Source: Chitinophagaceae bacterium UBA4411
Lineage (GTDB): Bacteria; Bacteroidota; Bacteroidia; Chitinophagales; Chitinophagaceae
Reading direction: 5' to 3'
NCBI GenBank assembly: GCA_002400415.1
Contig: DGQP01000007.1
Location: 338,348 to 402,347, forward strand
DNA length: 64,000 nt
Below, in pieces: positions 36,533-45,866 of this stretch. The notes beneath the pieces are model-generated. The model searched no databases and was not told the origin of the DNA. It saw only the letters and a list, made by a program, of their open reading frames with translations. A program made the translations under genes and the position numbers. The first letter of the stretch is position 1, and every line of letters begins with the position of its first letter.

Positions 36533-37924
36533 TCATTGTTTCAGTAATTGCTCAAATCTCGCCTGGAAGAACCGCAGGTATTTCGGTTCATATACCATTT
36601 TCAATCCATTGATCTTATGCCGGCGTTCATACACCCTGGCGGTTGATTCAGCGATTACATCCATATGTGCCTGTGTGTACACACGACGGGGGATCGTGAA
36701 ACGAACCAGCTCAAGTTTTGGAAAATAATTCTCCCCATTCGCTTTCCTGCCGGCCGATACAACACCTCTTTCCATGGTGCGGACACCTGAATCCAGGTAC
36801 ACCTCTGCTGCTAAGGTTTGTGCGGGGAACTGGTCCTGCGGAATATGCGGTAAGAACTTTTTAGCATCCACGAATATGCCATGCCCTCCGATCGGCTTTA
36901 CAACCGGTACGCCATATTCGATCATTTTTTCCCCGAGATAAACGACTTGTCCCACTCTTGCATGAATATGATCATCATTGATACTTTCCATAATACCGAT
37001 AGCCATTGCTTCCATATCACGGCCGGCCAGTCCGCCGTAGGTATGAAGGCCTTCATACACCACCACCATATTCCTGGCTTCCTCGAATACATTCCAATCA
37101 TTTACAGCTAAGAAACCACCGATATTAACCAATGCATCTTTCTTGGCACTCATGGTGGCTCCATCGGTATACGAGTTGATCTCTTTGACAATATCCCGGA
37201 TGGATGTATGCTGGTAGCCTTTTTCCCGTTGCTGGATAAAATGGGCATTCTCTGCCACTCTTGTCATATCATGGATGATACGGATGCCGTGTTTTTTGGT
37301 AAGAGCCCTCAGTTCTTTCAGGTTCTGCATACTGATGGGCTGACCACCCGCCATGTTCACACTGGTGGCAATGCTGATATAAGGGATTTTGGCAGCGCCG
37401 TGTTTTTTGATCAGCTTTTCTAATTTATTAAGATCAACATTCCCTTTGAAAGGAAATTCATTTTCCGGGTCATGGGCTTCATCAATAATGATGTCTTCGA
37501 ATTTTCCCCCGGCCAGTTCCTGGTGCAATCTCGTGGTGGTGAAATACATATTACCCGGAATGATATCTCCCTTTTTGATCAGGATCTTTGACAGGATATT
37601 TTCTGCTCCCCGGCCCTGGTGAGTGGGAACTAAATATTTATAACCATAGATATTCCTCACCACTTCTTCCAGGTGGTAAAAATTCCGGCTGCCGGCATAG
37701 GCTTCATCACCGAGCATCATACCGGCCCACTGGCGATCACTCATGGCAGAAGTACCGCTGTCTGTAAGCAGGTCGATGTACACATCTTCTGATTTTAACA
37801 GGAACGTATTATACCCGGCTTCGAGCAAAGCTTTTTTGCGTTGAGCCTTTGTGGTCATCTTTAAAAGCTCTACCATTTTTATTTTGTAGGGTTCAGCCCA
37901 GCTTTTTTTGATAGAAGTATGCAT
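36533..37924 (-). CDS. tpl: Tyrosine phenol-lyase
   Basis: 463-residue PLP enzyme that splits L-tyrosine into phenol, pyruvate and ammonia. The fold signature THQGRGAE (101-108) and the PLP lysine K262 in MSAKKDALVN are intact. At positions that separate this enzyme from tryptophanase it has the tyrosine phenol-lyase residues: T129 (T124 in the Citrobacter enzyme), M384 (M379), R386 (R381) and F452 (F448). The C-terminal GLKMVYEPKYLRFFQARFE is close to that of the Citrobacter protein as I recall it. It follows the tryptophanase-like gene by 15 bp, in one operon. Confidence 0.88.
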   Translation of the reverse strand: MHTSIKKSWAEPYKIKMVELLKMTTKAQRKKALLEAGYNTFLLKSEDVYIDLLTDSGTSAMSDRQWAGMMLGDEAYAGSRNFYHLEEVVRNIYGYKYLVPTHQGRGAENILSKILIKKGDIIPGNMYFTTTRLHQELAGGKFEDIIIDEAHDPENEFPFKGNVDLNKLEKLIKKHGAAKIPYISIATSVNMAGGQPISMQNLKELRALTKKHGIRIIHDMTRVAENAHFIQQREKGYQHTSIRDIVKEINSYTDGATMSAKKDALVNIGGFLAVNDWNVFEEARNMVVVYEGLHTYGGLAGRDMEAMAIGIMESINDDHIHARVGQVVYLGEKMIEYGVPVVKPIGGHGIFVDAKKFLPHIPQDQFPAQTLAAEVYLDSGVRTMERGVVSAGRKANGENYFPKLELVRFTIPRRVYTQAHMDVIAESTARVYERRHKINGLKMVYEPKYLRFFQARFEQLLKQ

Positions 37925-37939
37925 GATCAGGAATTTATA

Positions 37940-39313
37940 TTATTGAACAGGTTTTAGTTTGGCAGTAAAATGTCTCAGTAAGGGAGCTTCTTCCGTTATA
38001 GTTAATCCTTTTATGGCATGACGGTTATTGAATACTTCAATGATTACTTCAGCCACATAGTCAATATGGCTTTGTGTGTAAACTCTTCTTGGAATGGCCA
38101 GCCGGACTAATTCCATAGGCGCCGGTATAAGATTTTTATCTTCATCATATTTACCAAACATCAGCGAACCGATCTCCACGCCCCGGATACCGCCTTCAAT
38201 ATATAAGGCCCCTACTAAGGCCTGGCCGGGGTATTGATCAACGGGTATATGCGAAAGAAATTCTTTAGCATCCAAATAAACAGCATGACCCCCGGCCGGC
38301 TGCATCACCGGCACATTTGCATCAATCAGTTTATTCGTGAGATATTCAATACTGCGGATGCGGTATTGCAGGTAATGTTCCTCCATCACTTCATGCAGGC
38401 CAATGGCAATGGCTTCAAGGTCGCGGCCGGCCAGTCCGCCATAAGTAGGGAATCCCTCTGTGATCACCAGGAGGTTCCGGCATTTCATAGCCAGTTTTTC
38501 ATCATGCATGGCAAGAAAACCTCCGATATTGGCAAAAGCATCTTTCTTGGCACTCATCATACAGCCACCGGCATGAGAAAAAATTTCCTGTGCGATTTCT
38601 TTAACCGGCTTGCCGGCATAACCTTCTTCCCGCAGCTTTATGAAATAAGCATTCTCTGCAAAACGGCAGGCATCAATGAACAACGGGATATTGTTTTCCC
38701 GGCAAATCTTTTTTACGGCTCTGATATTCTGCATGCTCACCGGTTGCCCGCCACCGGAATTATTAGTAATGGTGATAATCACCAGCGGGATATTTGCTGC
38801 TCCTTTTTGAGCGATTGTTTTTTCAAGCAATGCGATATCCATATTTCCTTTGAAAGGAGCAGGGATGGAAGGATGTTTTCCCTCTTCGCATAAACAATCA
38901 ATTCCTTCAGCACCGGAGAATTCAATATTGGCCCTGGTGGTATCAAATAAGGTATTGCTGATAAAATATTTTCCTTTACCTCCGAGGATGCTGAAGAGAA
39001 TCTTTTCCGCGGCTCTTCCCTGGTGGGTGGGAATTACGACAGGCATCCCGGTAATATCCTGTACCACTTTTTCAAAACGGAAAAAACTCGGGCTGCCGGC
39101 ATAAGACTCATCACCTTTCATGATGCCGGCCCACTGGTCGCTGCTCATGGCGCTGGTGCCGCTGTCAGTGAGCAGGTCAATTAATACATCATCGGAATGA
39201 ATAAGAAATGGATTATAGCTGGCTTTGTCAAGAATTGTTATCCGTTCTTCTTTGGTAGTGAAATAAATCGGTTCCACCGATTTTATCCTGAAAGGTTCAA
39301 TAATCGTTTTCAT
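37940..39313 (-). CDS. tnaA: Tryptophanase
   Basis: 457-residue PLP enzyme that splits L-tryptophan into indole, pyruvate and ammonia. THQGRAAE (96-103) and MSAKKDAFAN with PLP lysine K257 are present. Diagnostic positions agree with tryptophanase and differ from the neighbouring paralogue: D124 (in LFDTT), V379 and I381 (in GIRGVEIGS), and H448 (in LLRHFTAKLK, the equivalent of E. coli H463). No TnaC-like leader or tnaB permease is adjacent. First gene of the tnaA-tpl operon. Confidence 0.88.
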   Translation of the reverse strand: MKTIIEPFRIKSVEPIYFTTKEERITILDKASYNPFLIHSDDVLIDLLTDSGTSAMSSDQWAGIMKGDESYAGSPSFFRFEKVVQDITGMPVVIPTHQGRAAEKILFSILGGKGKYFISNTLFDTTRANIEFSGAEGIDCLCEEGKHPSIPAPFKGNMDIALLEKTIAQKGAANIPLVIITITNNSGGGQPVSMQNIRAVKKICRENNIPLFIDACRFAENAYFIKLREEGYAGKPVKEIAQEIFSHAGGCMMSAKKDAFANIGGFLAMHDEKLAMKCRNLLVITEGFPTYGGLAGRDLEAIAIGLHEVMEEHYLQYRIRSIEYLTNKLIDANVPVMQPAGGHAVYLDAKEFLSHIPVDQYPGQALVGALYIEGGIRGVEIGSLMFGKYDEDKNLIPAPMELVRLAIPRRVYTQSHIDYVAEVIIEVFNNRHAIKGLTITEEAPLLRHFTAKLKPVQ

Positions 39314-39496
39314 GCAAACAGGTTTACAGTATCGCTACTGGTGAAAAAATATAACAGGGGAGGGAGAAAGCGGAATGCGATCTGTAATCAGGAAGGTCTG
39401 CGTATGATGTTTTTCCAGATGGACATAAAAAAACCTGTCCAAAACTAAACCGGGTAGGGCTGCGATACTATGATTATGATCAGTACCGGCAGGTGA

Positions 39497-39943
39497 TTAT
39501 ACCCCGAACTGCTGTAAGTGATGGTCAAGATGTTTCCAGGAACCTTTGCTCCATTGTTCAGGGGAGAGCCTTCCAAAGAAAGGATGCGGGTGACCAGAAA
39601 GAGTCTCTTCAGAAAATTCGTGGATCATGGACAGGAGTTTCTCCCGTTCTTCTTCAAAATTCCGCTGGTCAGCTATTTTAAATGATTTGTCGGTTGGCAG
39701 GTTTTGCCGGAATGGTTTGTCATTATACAATTGCTCTTTGAAGAAAGGCCCGATCAGTTTGATAAGAAAATTTCCTTTCAATTGGTGTTTTCCAATAGCA
39801 ACTCCCAATGGCATCTGGCAATGCGTCAGCATTTGTGCCACGTCCATCTTTCCCCATTTCCGTTGTGTGGCGGGTTTTAAGCGATTGATGCGCTCAATGA
39901 TCTCTTGTTTGGCAGCTGGATCAAACAGGCTTTTCACTTCCAT
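39497..39943 (-). CDS. DUF1569 (DinB-like) protein
   Basis: 148 residues. The pattern RKWGKMDVAQMLTHCQ, then HPFFGRLSPEQWSKGSWKHLDHHLQQFGV (in parts), matches DUF1569, a four-helix-bundle family related to DinB/YfiT with histidines that may bind a metal. Function unknown. It lies 53 bp downstream of hypE, but DUF1569 proteins are common and a link with hydrogenase maturation is not implied. Confidence 0.85.
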   Translation of the reverse strand: MEVKSLFDPAAKQEIIERINRLKPATQRKWGKMDVAQMLTHCQMPLGVAIGKHQLKGNFLIKLIGPFFKEQLYNDKPFRQNLPTDKSFKIADQRNFEEEREKLLSMIHEFSEETLSGHPHPFFGRLSPEQWSKGSWKHLDHHLQQFGV

Positions 39944-39996
39944 AGTTCTTCAGTTGAAGCCTGCAATATCGTAAATTTCAGGGATTGGAATCAGGG

Positions 39997-41034
39997 TCAG
40001 CAGATCCTGGGCAATTGCTCACCGGTAAGATAGTTAACCACCCTTCTGCCGCCAACCCGGCTCTTCATCAGCACTTTACCGGGATGTTCTGCAGTAGCTT
40101 CACCGATGATCGCCGCATTCGCCCCGTTCTCATCGGCCCGGAGAGCAGCAAGAAATGCATCAGCCATATCATGTTTTACCACAGCAATGAATAATCCTTC
40201 ATTGGCCACATACAAAGGGTCAAGACCCAGCATTTCGCAGGCGCCTTCCACCTGTTCATGCACCGGGATATTTTTCTGATCCAGTTCGAAACCCAGCGAA
40301 GTTAGTTCGGCTACTTCATTCAATACAGAAGCCACGCCACCTCTTGTCGGGTCACGGAGGAATTTGATATCGTTTCCGAAACGGTCCAGTAATTTTTCAA
40401 CGGTATGATTCAGGTTGACGGTATCACTTTCAATGCTGGTATCAAATTCAAGTCCTTTTCTAACACTCATAATAGCTATTCCATGCGTGGCCAGGTTGCC
40501 GCTGATGATTATCTGATCTCCGGGTTTTATATTGTTGTGATGAATATTGGCTTTCGGATGTATCAAACCGATGCCGGAAGTATTGATGAATATTTTATCA
40601 CCCTTGCCTCTTTCCACCACTTTTGTGTCGCCGGTAACGATCTTAATATTGGCTTTTTGTGAGGCTTCTTTGATGCTGACCAGGATTTCCCAGAATTCTT
40701 TCATGGTCAATCCTTCTTCAATAATAAAAGCAAGGGATAAATATTTAGGAACGGCACCACACATGGCAATGTCATTCACTGTACCATTGACAGCCAGTTC
40801 ACCAATATTACCACCGGGGAAAAAAGCAGGAGTGATGACATAACTGTCACTGCTGAAAGCAACGGGTCCGTTCAAAGAAAAACTGGCGCCATCATGCTGC
40901 TGGTCCAGCAATTCATTTTTCAATACGTCAAAAACACCGCTTTGTAAAAGTTTATGCGTAAGCAGGCCACCACTTCCATGACCCAGGGTGATCACGTCAA
41001 AATCAAATTTCGGCAGGGGACAGCTTAATTGCAT
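39997..41034 (-). CDS. hypE: Hydrogenase maturation protein HypE
   Basis: 345 residues. With HypF it converts the carbamoyl group on its own C-terminal cysteine to thiocyanate, the source of the cyanide ligands of the [NiFe] site. The C-terminus ends PRI-C345, the required thiol, so the protein is complete. The N-terminal ITLGHGSGG and the ATP-binding GDTKVVERG are typical of the PurM-like fold. It is last of the hyp genes and is separated from hypD by 313 bp that hold a decayed gene, where hypD and hypE normally are adjacent. Confidence 0.97.
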   Translation of the reverse strand: MQLSCPLPKFDFDVITLGHGSGGLLTHKLLQSGVFDVLKNELLDQQHDGASFSLNGPVAFSSDSYVITPAFFPGGNIGELAVNGTVNDIAMCGAVPKYLSLAFIIEEGLTMKEFWEILVSIKEASQKANIKIVTGDTKVVERGKGDKIFINTSGIGLIHPKANIHHNNIKPGDQIIISGNLATHGIAIMSVRKGLEFDTSIESDTVNLNHTVEKLLDRFGNDIKFLRDPTRGGVASVLNEVAELTSLGFELDQKNIPVHEQVEGACEMLGLDPLYVANEGLFIAVVKHDMADAFLAALRADENGANAAIIGEATAEHPGKVLMKSRVGGRRVVNYLTGEQLPRIC

Positions 41035-41041
41035 GTGATAA

Positions 41042-41341
41042 ACATTAAGAAGTTAAGAGTAGTTAAGGAGATTATTTTTGTTGTGTGCTTAGCCATCTGC
41101 TAATAATTTGAAATATTCATTGACAAACGGTTTTAGAGATTTGGTGATATTATCTGTATAAAAAATTAATAAGTAATCCCCACCCTACAGCTTTATGAAC
41201 AGTAACGGCACCGCCAGTGATTTCGTAAGATAGCTGAGTGACTTGTTTCTTAGTCATAGATGAAGGTTTCCATAAAGATAAATCATTACAAAGTTTACAG
41301 TAATGAACTGGCAGACTTAACTGCCTTAACTTCTTGATGGT
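41042..41341. repeat. 300-bp unit bounded by inverted ATTAAGAAGTTAAG repeats
   Basis: AACATTAAGAAGTTAAG starts at 41042 and the inverted copy CTTAACTTCTTGATGGTT starts at 41325. Between them lies the decayed GxxExxY gene. The unit fills the whole hypD-hypE gap, and the same core stands alone at 28634. This looks like an inserted cassette; no transposase and no clear target duplication was seen. Confidence 0.6.
41089..41257 (-). pseudogene. Decayed GxxExxY-family gene
   Basis: From an ATG at 41257 the minus strand reads MTKKQVTQLSYEITGGA then VTVHKAVGWGLLINFLYR and a stop. The first part is the conserved start of GxxExxY proteins (LSYEITGAAIEVHKxLG as I know it). Directly after VHKAVG the reading jumps to GLLINF, which normally lies about 80 residues later, so the middle is deleted. 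A one-base shift then gives NITKSLKPFVNEYFKLLADG and a stop, matching the family C-terminus. It is therefore a pseudogene with an internal deletion and a frameshift. Confidence 0.8.
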
Positions 41342-41347
41342 TTAAAA

Positions 41348-42445
41348 TCATACCTGTTCAGCTACAGAGGAGTAATGATAATACGCTGCACAGGCGCCTT
41401 CGCTGCTGACCATAGGTGCTCCAAGCGGGTGCTCAGGTTTACAGGCAGTGCCGAAATTCGGGCACTGGAAGGGTTTCTTTAAACCCTTCATGATCGAACC
41501 ACTGATGCATTCTTTATTTTCCTCAGCCACCGGGAGATCGAGTGAAAACTTTACCCTGGTATTGTATTGTTTATACTGCTCATTCACCTCGTAACCGCTT
41601 TGCGGAATAGTACCGATGCCTCTCCACATCCGGTCACTTATTTCAAATACTTCCTGCATGGTTTCTTTGGCCAGACGGTTTCCTTCCCGCTGCACATACC
41701 TTGTGTACTGGTTCTCTACTTTAAACTCGCCGTTCTCTAATTGCTGTACAGCCATTAAAATACCCTGTAAGAGATCAACGGGTTCAAAGCCGGTAATGAC
41801 GATAGGGGTTTTATATTTCTCTGCAACCGGGTAATACTCTTCCATGCCCATAATGGTACAGACATGACCTGCTGCTAAAAAGGCATCGATCTGGTTTTCT
41901 TCATCGCTCAACAGTGCTTCCATGGCCGGTGGCACCAGTACATGTGAAGCGAGAATACTGTAATTGGTTATACCACTTTTAAAAGCCTGCACTATACTCA
42001 GCGCATTTGCAGGGGCGGTGGTCTCAAAACCAACCGCAAAGAATACGATCTCCTTACCCGGATTTTGTTTGGCTAATTGCACGGCTTCTAAAGGCGAGTA
42101 GAGTATGCGGACATCAGCCCCTTCCGCTTTTGCTTCTAATAAACTCTTTCCGGAACCCGGCACCCGCAGCATATCTCCAAAAGAACAGATAATGACATTA
42201 GGCTGGCTTGCTAAATAAACGGCTTCATCAATAATACTTACCGGTGTCACGCAAACCGGGCAGCCGGGGCCATGTACCATCGTGATGGTCTCCGGCAGCA
42301 TACCGAGGATACCGTTTTTGACCAGGCTATGCGTTTGCCCGCCGCAGATCTCCATCAGCTTCCACGGTTTTGTGCTGATGCGGTGTATCCGGTCAACATA
42401 TTGTTTCACCAGCTCCGGATCCCTGTATTCAGTGAGAAACTTCAT
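41348..42445 (-). CDS. hypD: Hydrogenase maturation protein HypD
   Basis: 365 residues. It is the iron-sulfur scaffold that, with HypC, assembles the Fe(CN)2CO group. Key motifs are intact: MEIC34GGQTH, HGPGC62PVC65VTP, and the C-terminal cluster ligands in CISGSIMKG, CPNFGTAC and SSEGACAAYY. It overlaps hypC by 4 bp (ATGA), so translation is coupled. Confidence 0.97.
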   Translation of the reverse strand: MKFLTEYRDPELVKQYVDRIHRISTKPWKLMEICGGQTHSLVKNGILGMLPETITMVHGPGCPVCVTPVSIIDEAVYLASQPNVIICSFGDMLRVPGSGKSLLEAKAEGADVRILYSPLEAVQLAKQNPGKEIVFFAVGFETTAPANALSIVQAFKSGITNYSILASHVLVPPAMEALLSDEENQIDAFLAAGHVCTIMGMEEYYPVAEKYKTPIVITGFEPVDLLQGILMAVQQLENGEFKVENQYTRYVQREGNRLAKETMQEVFEISDRMWRGIGTIPQSGYEVNEQYKQYNTRVKFSLDLPVAEENKECISGSIMKGLKKPFQCPNFGTACKPEHPLGAPMVSSEGACAAYYHYSSVAEQV

Positions 42446-42705
42446 ACGTTGATTTCGTTTTGAGTTAGTTCATCCACCTCACCCATCTGTTTGAGGTATT
42501 CAAAAGTCTGCCGGGCTTCTTCTTCATCAACAACTCCGATCGCCACACCAACATGCACCAGTACATAATCGCCGGTCTTTGCTTCAGGTACCATGGAAAG
42601 ATTGATCTCTTTGGTAATGCCGCCAAAAGATACTTTTCCCTGGCGAAAGGTTTCATCCAGTTGAGCTGTTATTGATAATAATTTCCCGGGAATAGCAAGG
42701 CACAT
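42442..42705 (-). CDS. hypC: Hydrogenase maturation chaperone HypC/HupF
   Basis: 87 residues starting MCLAIPGKLL; C2 after the initiator is the residue that contacts iron and HypD. It carries the Fe(CN)2CO unit from HypD to the large subunit. Overlaps hypD by 4 bp and follows hypF by 10 bp. The only hypC paralogue in the window. Confidence 0.97.
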   Translation of the reverse strand: MCLAIPGKLLSITAQLDETFRQGKVSFGGITKEINLSMVPEAKTGDYVLVHVGVAIGVVDEEEARQTFEYLKQMGEVDELTQNEINV

Positions 42706-42715
42706 AATTTTATTT

Positions 42716-45031
42716 TTAGGCGTGATTGATCATTTGCAGTTGCTGTTTGTAATTCGTTGCCGTTTGTCCGTATAAGTGAGCATAAGCGATCTGCCCGAAA
42801 CTGATACATTCATCGTTTGGGCTTAATTGCCGGTGGAAGAATAATTCAAAATCATCACCCAGCATTTCAATGATAAGATCAACCAGGAAAGCATTCTGAA
42901 ATACACCGCCACTGAATGCAATTTTATGCATACCCGAGCGAACCGCCACATTTCTGATCAGCATGGCTAAGGAGACAAAGACCTTCCGGGCCATTACTGC
43001 TGTATCAACTCCGGCTGCTTTATCCATCATCAGTTCTTCGATCAGCACTGACCATTCGAGCCGGTTCTTATTGATGGCAACCGGGTAATAGCCGAAACTG
43101 TTTTCATCGCAGCTGCGGGCCACGGCTTCCAGCTTCATCGCTGCTTCACCTTCGTAAGAGTTAAAAGATTGAATATCCAGGATAGCAGCAACGCCATCCA
43201 GGAAACGGCCCACACTGGAAGTCAGAAGAGTTGGCTGCTGTAATAATAATTTCAGATAAAATTCTCTTTCTGCGATAGAGAAATGATTTTTAATCATCAT
43301 CAGGTGATCAATATTATTTCGCAATAAAGCCACAGCACTCACTCTTGGTTCCTTACTCATCTTATCGCCCAGCAATTGCGGGAAATAATCAAAATGCATG
43401 TAACGGTCAATATCGCCATCTTCCAATGTAAAGAATTCACCACCCCATATTTGATCATCTTCTCCGTAACCGGTCCCATCCCAGGTTACTCCCAGTACTT
43501 TTTCAGTAGTATTCAGCAGGTCATTCTCTGCTAATACGGCGCAGAAATGAGCTTTGTGATGCTGTATCTCCATTACGGGTATGTTCCACTCCTGTGCTAA
43601 TTCTTTTCCTGTTTGCGATACAAAATAATTCGGGTGGCTGTCAATCAGTATTTGCCGTGGTTTGATTTTCAATAAATGCAGCAAATGCAATAATGTATCC
43701 CTGAAACCTGATTGCGATTCATAATTAGCCTGGTCGCCCAAAAACTGGCTCACATATAAATTATGCTGGTCAAGAATCGCAAAAGCACTTTTCATTTCTG
43801 CACCCATTGCCAGTATGCAATGTTCAGCCTGGAAAGGTGAAGGGGAATAATTTGGAGCTAATCCCCTGGATCGTCTTAGTAAGATTGGCTGCTGCTGACC
43901 GGAAAACTGCAGCACACTATCATCCTGCGGGGCCACGATCTCTCTTTCAAAGCTTACAATAAAATCAGCCTGGTCACATAACCAGAGCAATGCTTCTTCA
44001 TCCGTATAAATGATCGGCGAACCACTTAAATTTCCACTCGTTGCGATCAGTGGCTTTCCCCATTGTGCAGTTATCAGGGCAAATAAACCGGTATAAGGCA
44101 GCAAGACACCCAACTTGTCCAGGCCCGGGGCAATATCACGGACGCACAAACCGCTTTGTTGCTCTTCTTTTAGTTTACATAAGACAACCGGCGCCGTTTT
44201 ACCTGCCAGGGCACTCTTCTCTTTCCCGGTTAATAGTATATCTCCTTCCATTACTTCCAGTGAAGGATACATTACTGCAAAGGGTTTTGCCGGGCGATGC
44301 TTGCGGTTACGCAGGGTTTGTATCGCCAGTTTTTTTGTGGCATCAGTTAGCAGCAAATAACCGCCAATGCCTTTAACCGCAACGATATGCCCGTCTTCTA
44401 ATGCTTTATTCAGCATGATCAGTATGCACTCAGGGTCGCTGCAGATCTCTTCTCCCTGGTTATTGTATAAATGCATCGGGATGCTGCAACGGGGACAGGA
44501 ATTTGTCTGGCTGTAATGCCGGCGGTCGTGTATATCATTATATTCTGCGGTGCAATGAGAACACATTGCCAGTGCTCCCATTGTAGTGTGTTCCCGGTCA
44601 TAGGGAAGGGCGGTTGTTATAGAATACCGTGGTCCGCATTCCAGGCAGGTAGTGAAGGGATATTGATACCGCGGGTTAGCAGTATCAGCCATTTCAGCAA
44701 GACAATGCGGGCAAATTGCAATATCCGGTGTCAGTAAGAGATCAGGTTTAGCGGATGCATCACTTTCATGAATACAAAAATCAGGGAAGGTCTCATGCGC
44801 CACCTCTTTCATTACATGGCTGCGGATAATTGCATTGGCCGGGGGGATACTGGTTAGTTTTTCATAAAATAATGAAGCTTCTTTTTCTGCGGCAGTAAAT
44901 CGTACATGAACTCCATCGTTGCCGTTGCTCACCCATCCTTTCAGCTGCATGGATTCAGCCAGCCGGCATACAAAGGGCCGGAAACCGACTCCCTGTACCA
45001 ATCCCCCGATATGGATATGATAAGTGTTCAT
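42716..45031 (-). CDS. hypF: Carbamoyltransferase HypF
   Basis: 771 residues, complete. Domains in order: acylphosphatase (residues 1-90, with QGVGFRPF at 13-20), two Cys4 zinc fingers (about 108-185, CPHCLAEM, CLECGPRYS, CSHCTAEY, CPRC), the YrdC-like domain (about 200-385, KGIGGYLLLTDAT), and the Kae1-like C-terminal domain (ILAMGAEMKSAFAI, HKAHFCAVLAEN, VTWDGTGYGED, FSGGVFQNAFL). It transfers the carbamoyl group of carbamoyl phosphate to HypE. Confidence 0.97.
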   Translation of the reverse strand: MNTYHIHIGGLVQGVGFRPFVCRLAESMQLKGWVSNGNDGVHVRFTAAEKEASLFYEKLTSIPPANAIIRSHVMKEVAHETFPDFCIHESDASAKPDLLLTPDIAICPHCLAEMADTANPRYQYPFTTCLECGPRYSITTALPYDREHTTMGALAMCSHCTAEYNDIHDRRHYSQTNSCPRCSIPMHLYNNQGEEICSDPECILIMLNKALEDGHIVAVKGIGGYLLLTDATKKLAIQTLRNRKHRPAKPFAVMYPSLEVMEGDILLTGKEKSALAGKTAPVVLCKLKEEQQSGLCVRDIAPGLDKLGVLLPYTGLFALITAQWGKPLIATSGNLSGSPIIYTDEEALLWLCDQADFIVSFEREIVAPQDDSVLQFSGQQQPILLRRSRGLAPNYSPSPFQAEHCILAMGAEMKSAFAILDQHNLYVSQFLGDQANYESQSGFRDTLLHLLHLLKIKPRQILIDSHPNYFVSQTGKELAQEWNIPVMEIQHHKAHFCAVLAENDLLNTTEKVLGVTWDGTGYGEDDQIWGGEFFTLEDGDIDRYMHFDYFPQLLGDKMSKEPRVSAVALLRNNIDHLMMIKNHFSIAEREFYLKLLLQQPTLLTSSVGRFLDGVAAILDIQSFNSYEGEAAMKLEAVARSCDENSFGYYPVAINKNRLEWSVLIEELMMDKAAGVDTAVMARKVFVSLAMLIRNVAVRSGMHKIAFSGGVFQNAFLVDLIIEMLGDDFELFFHRQLSPNDECISFGQIAYAHLYGQTATNYKQQLQMINHA

Positions 45032-45061
45032 TACAATTAATACTATATATACCAGTCAGCA

Positions 45062-45838
45062 TTATACAGTTTCAGTGACAGGAACTTTTTCTTTCAGCCA
45101 TTGGTACCAGCCGGACAGGCCTTCGCCACTGGTGCAACTTACTTCGATGAACTCCAGTGCCGGGTTCACCTGCCTTGCATAGCTTTTTACTTTATCCAGG
45201 CTAAAGGGAACATATGGCAACAGGTCAATCTTATTAATAATGCACAGAGTGGAAGTATGAAACATATCCGGGTACTTGATCGGCTTATCATCTCCTTCCG
45301 TTACACTAATGATCACCACTCTTTCTTTCTCTCCCAAATCAAACATAGCCGGGCAAACCAGGTTGCCGACATTCTCGATAAACAGGATCGCATTCTCCAC
45401 CGGTTTCATTCCCTGTACCGCATGTAAAATCATATGCGCATCCAGGTGACATCCTTTGCCTGTATTGATCTGGGCCACTTTCGTACCGGTGGCATGAATA
45501 CGGTCGGCATCCCTCGTGGTTTGCTGGTCGCCTTCTATCACATAAAAAGGAAATTCTCCTTTCATATCTGTCAGTGTTCTTTCGAGCAACGAGGTTTTCC
45601 CCGAACCCGGGGAGCTGACAAGGTTAAGGGCTAAAATATTTTTCGCATCAAAATAGCCCCGGTTGCGCTGGGCCAGGAGATTATTCTCATGCAGCACATC
45701 TTTTTCTACTTCTATGATGGTCTTGCCATGGGAATGTGGGTGGTCATGATGCTGCGAATGGTCATGACCATGATCGTGTTCTCCAATATGTTTGATGGAA
45801 GAGGAGGCATTGGCATCGCAACCGCAGGTAGCACACAT
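45062..45838 (-). CDS. hypB: Nickel-binding GTPase HypB
   Basis: 258 residues. It inserts nickel into the hydrogenase large subunit with HypA. The N-terminal high-affinity nickel motif C2-A-T-C5-G-C7 is present, followed by a His-rich stretch at residues 16-36 (about ten histidines) that may store nickel. The P-loop SPGSGKTS is at 75-82, and ENVGNLVCPA and NKIDLLPY follow. The gene lies between hypA and hypF. Confidence 0.97.
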   Translation of the reverse strand: MCATCGCDANASSSIKHIGEHDHGHDHSQHHDHPHSHGKTIIEVEKDVLHENNLLAQRNRGYFDAKNILALNLVSSPGSGKTSLLERTLTDMKGEFPFYVIEGDQQTTRDADRIHATGTKVAQINTGKGCHLDAHMILHAVQGMKPVENAILFIENVGNLVCPAMFDLGEKERVVIISVTEGDDKPIKYPDMFHTSTLCIINKIDLLPYVPFSLDKVKSYARQVNPALEFIEVSCTSGEGLSGWYQWLKEKVPVTETV

Positions 45839-45866
45839 AAAATGAGTTTTAAGTCAGGTAATCGTT

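Noticed and set aside
38234..38893. Plus-strand open frame of 219 codons
   Set aside because: Antisense to the tryptophanase gene; composition is biased and no domain is visible.
41035..41347. Intact small gene between hypD and hypE
   Set aside because: The minus-strand frame stops after about 36 codons and only family fragments in two frames remain, so it is called a pseudogene.
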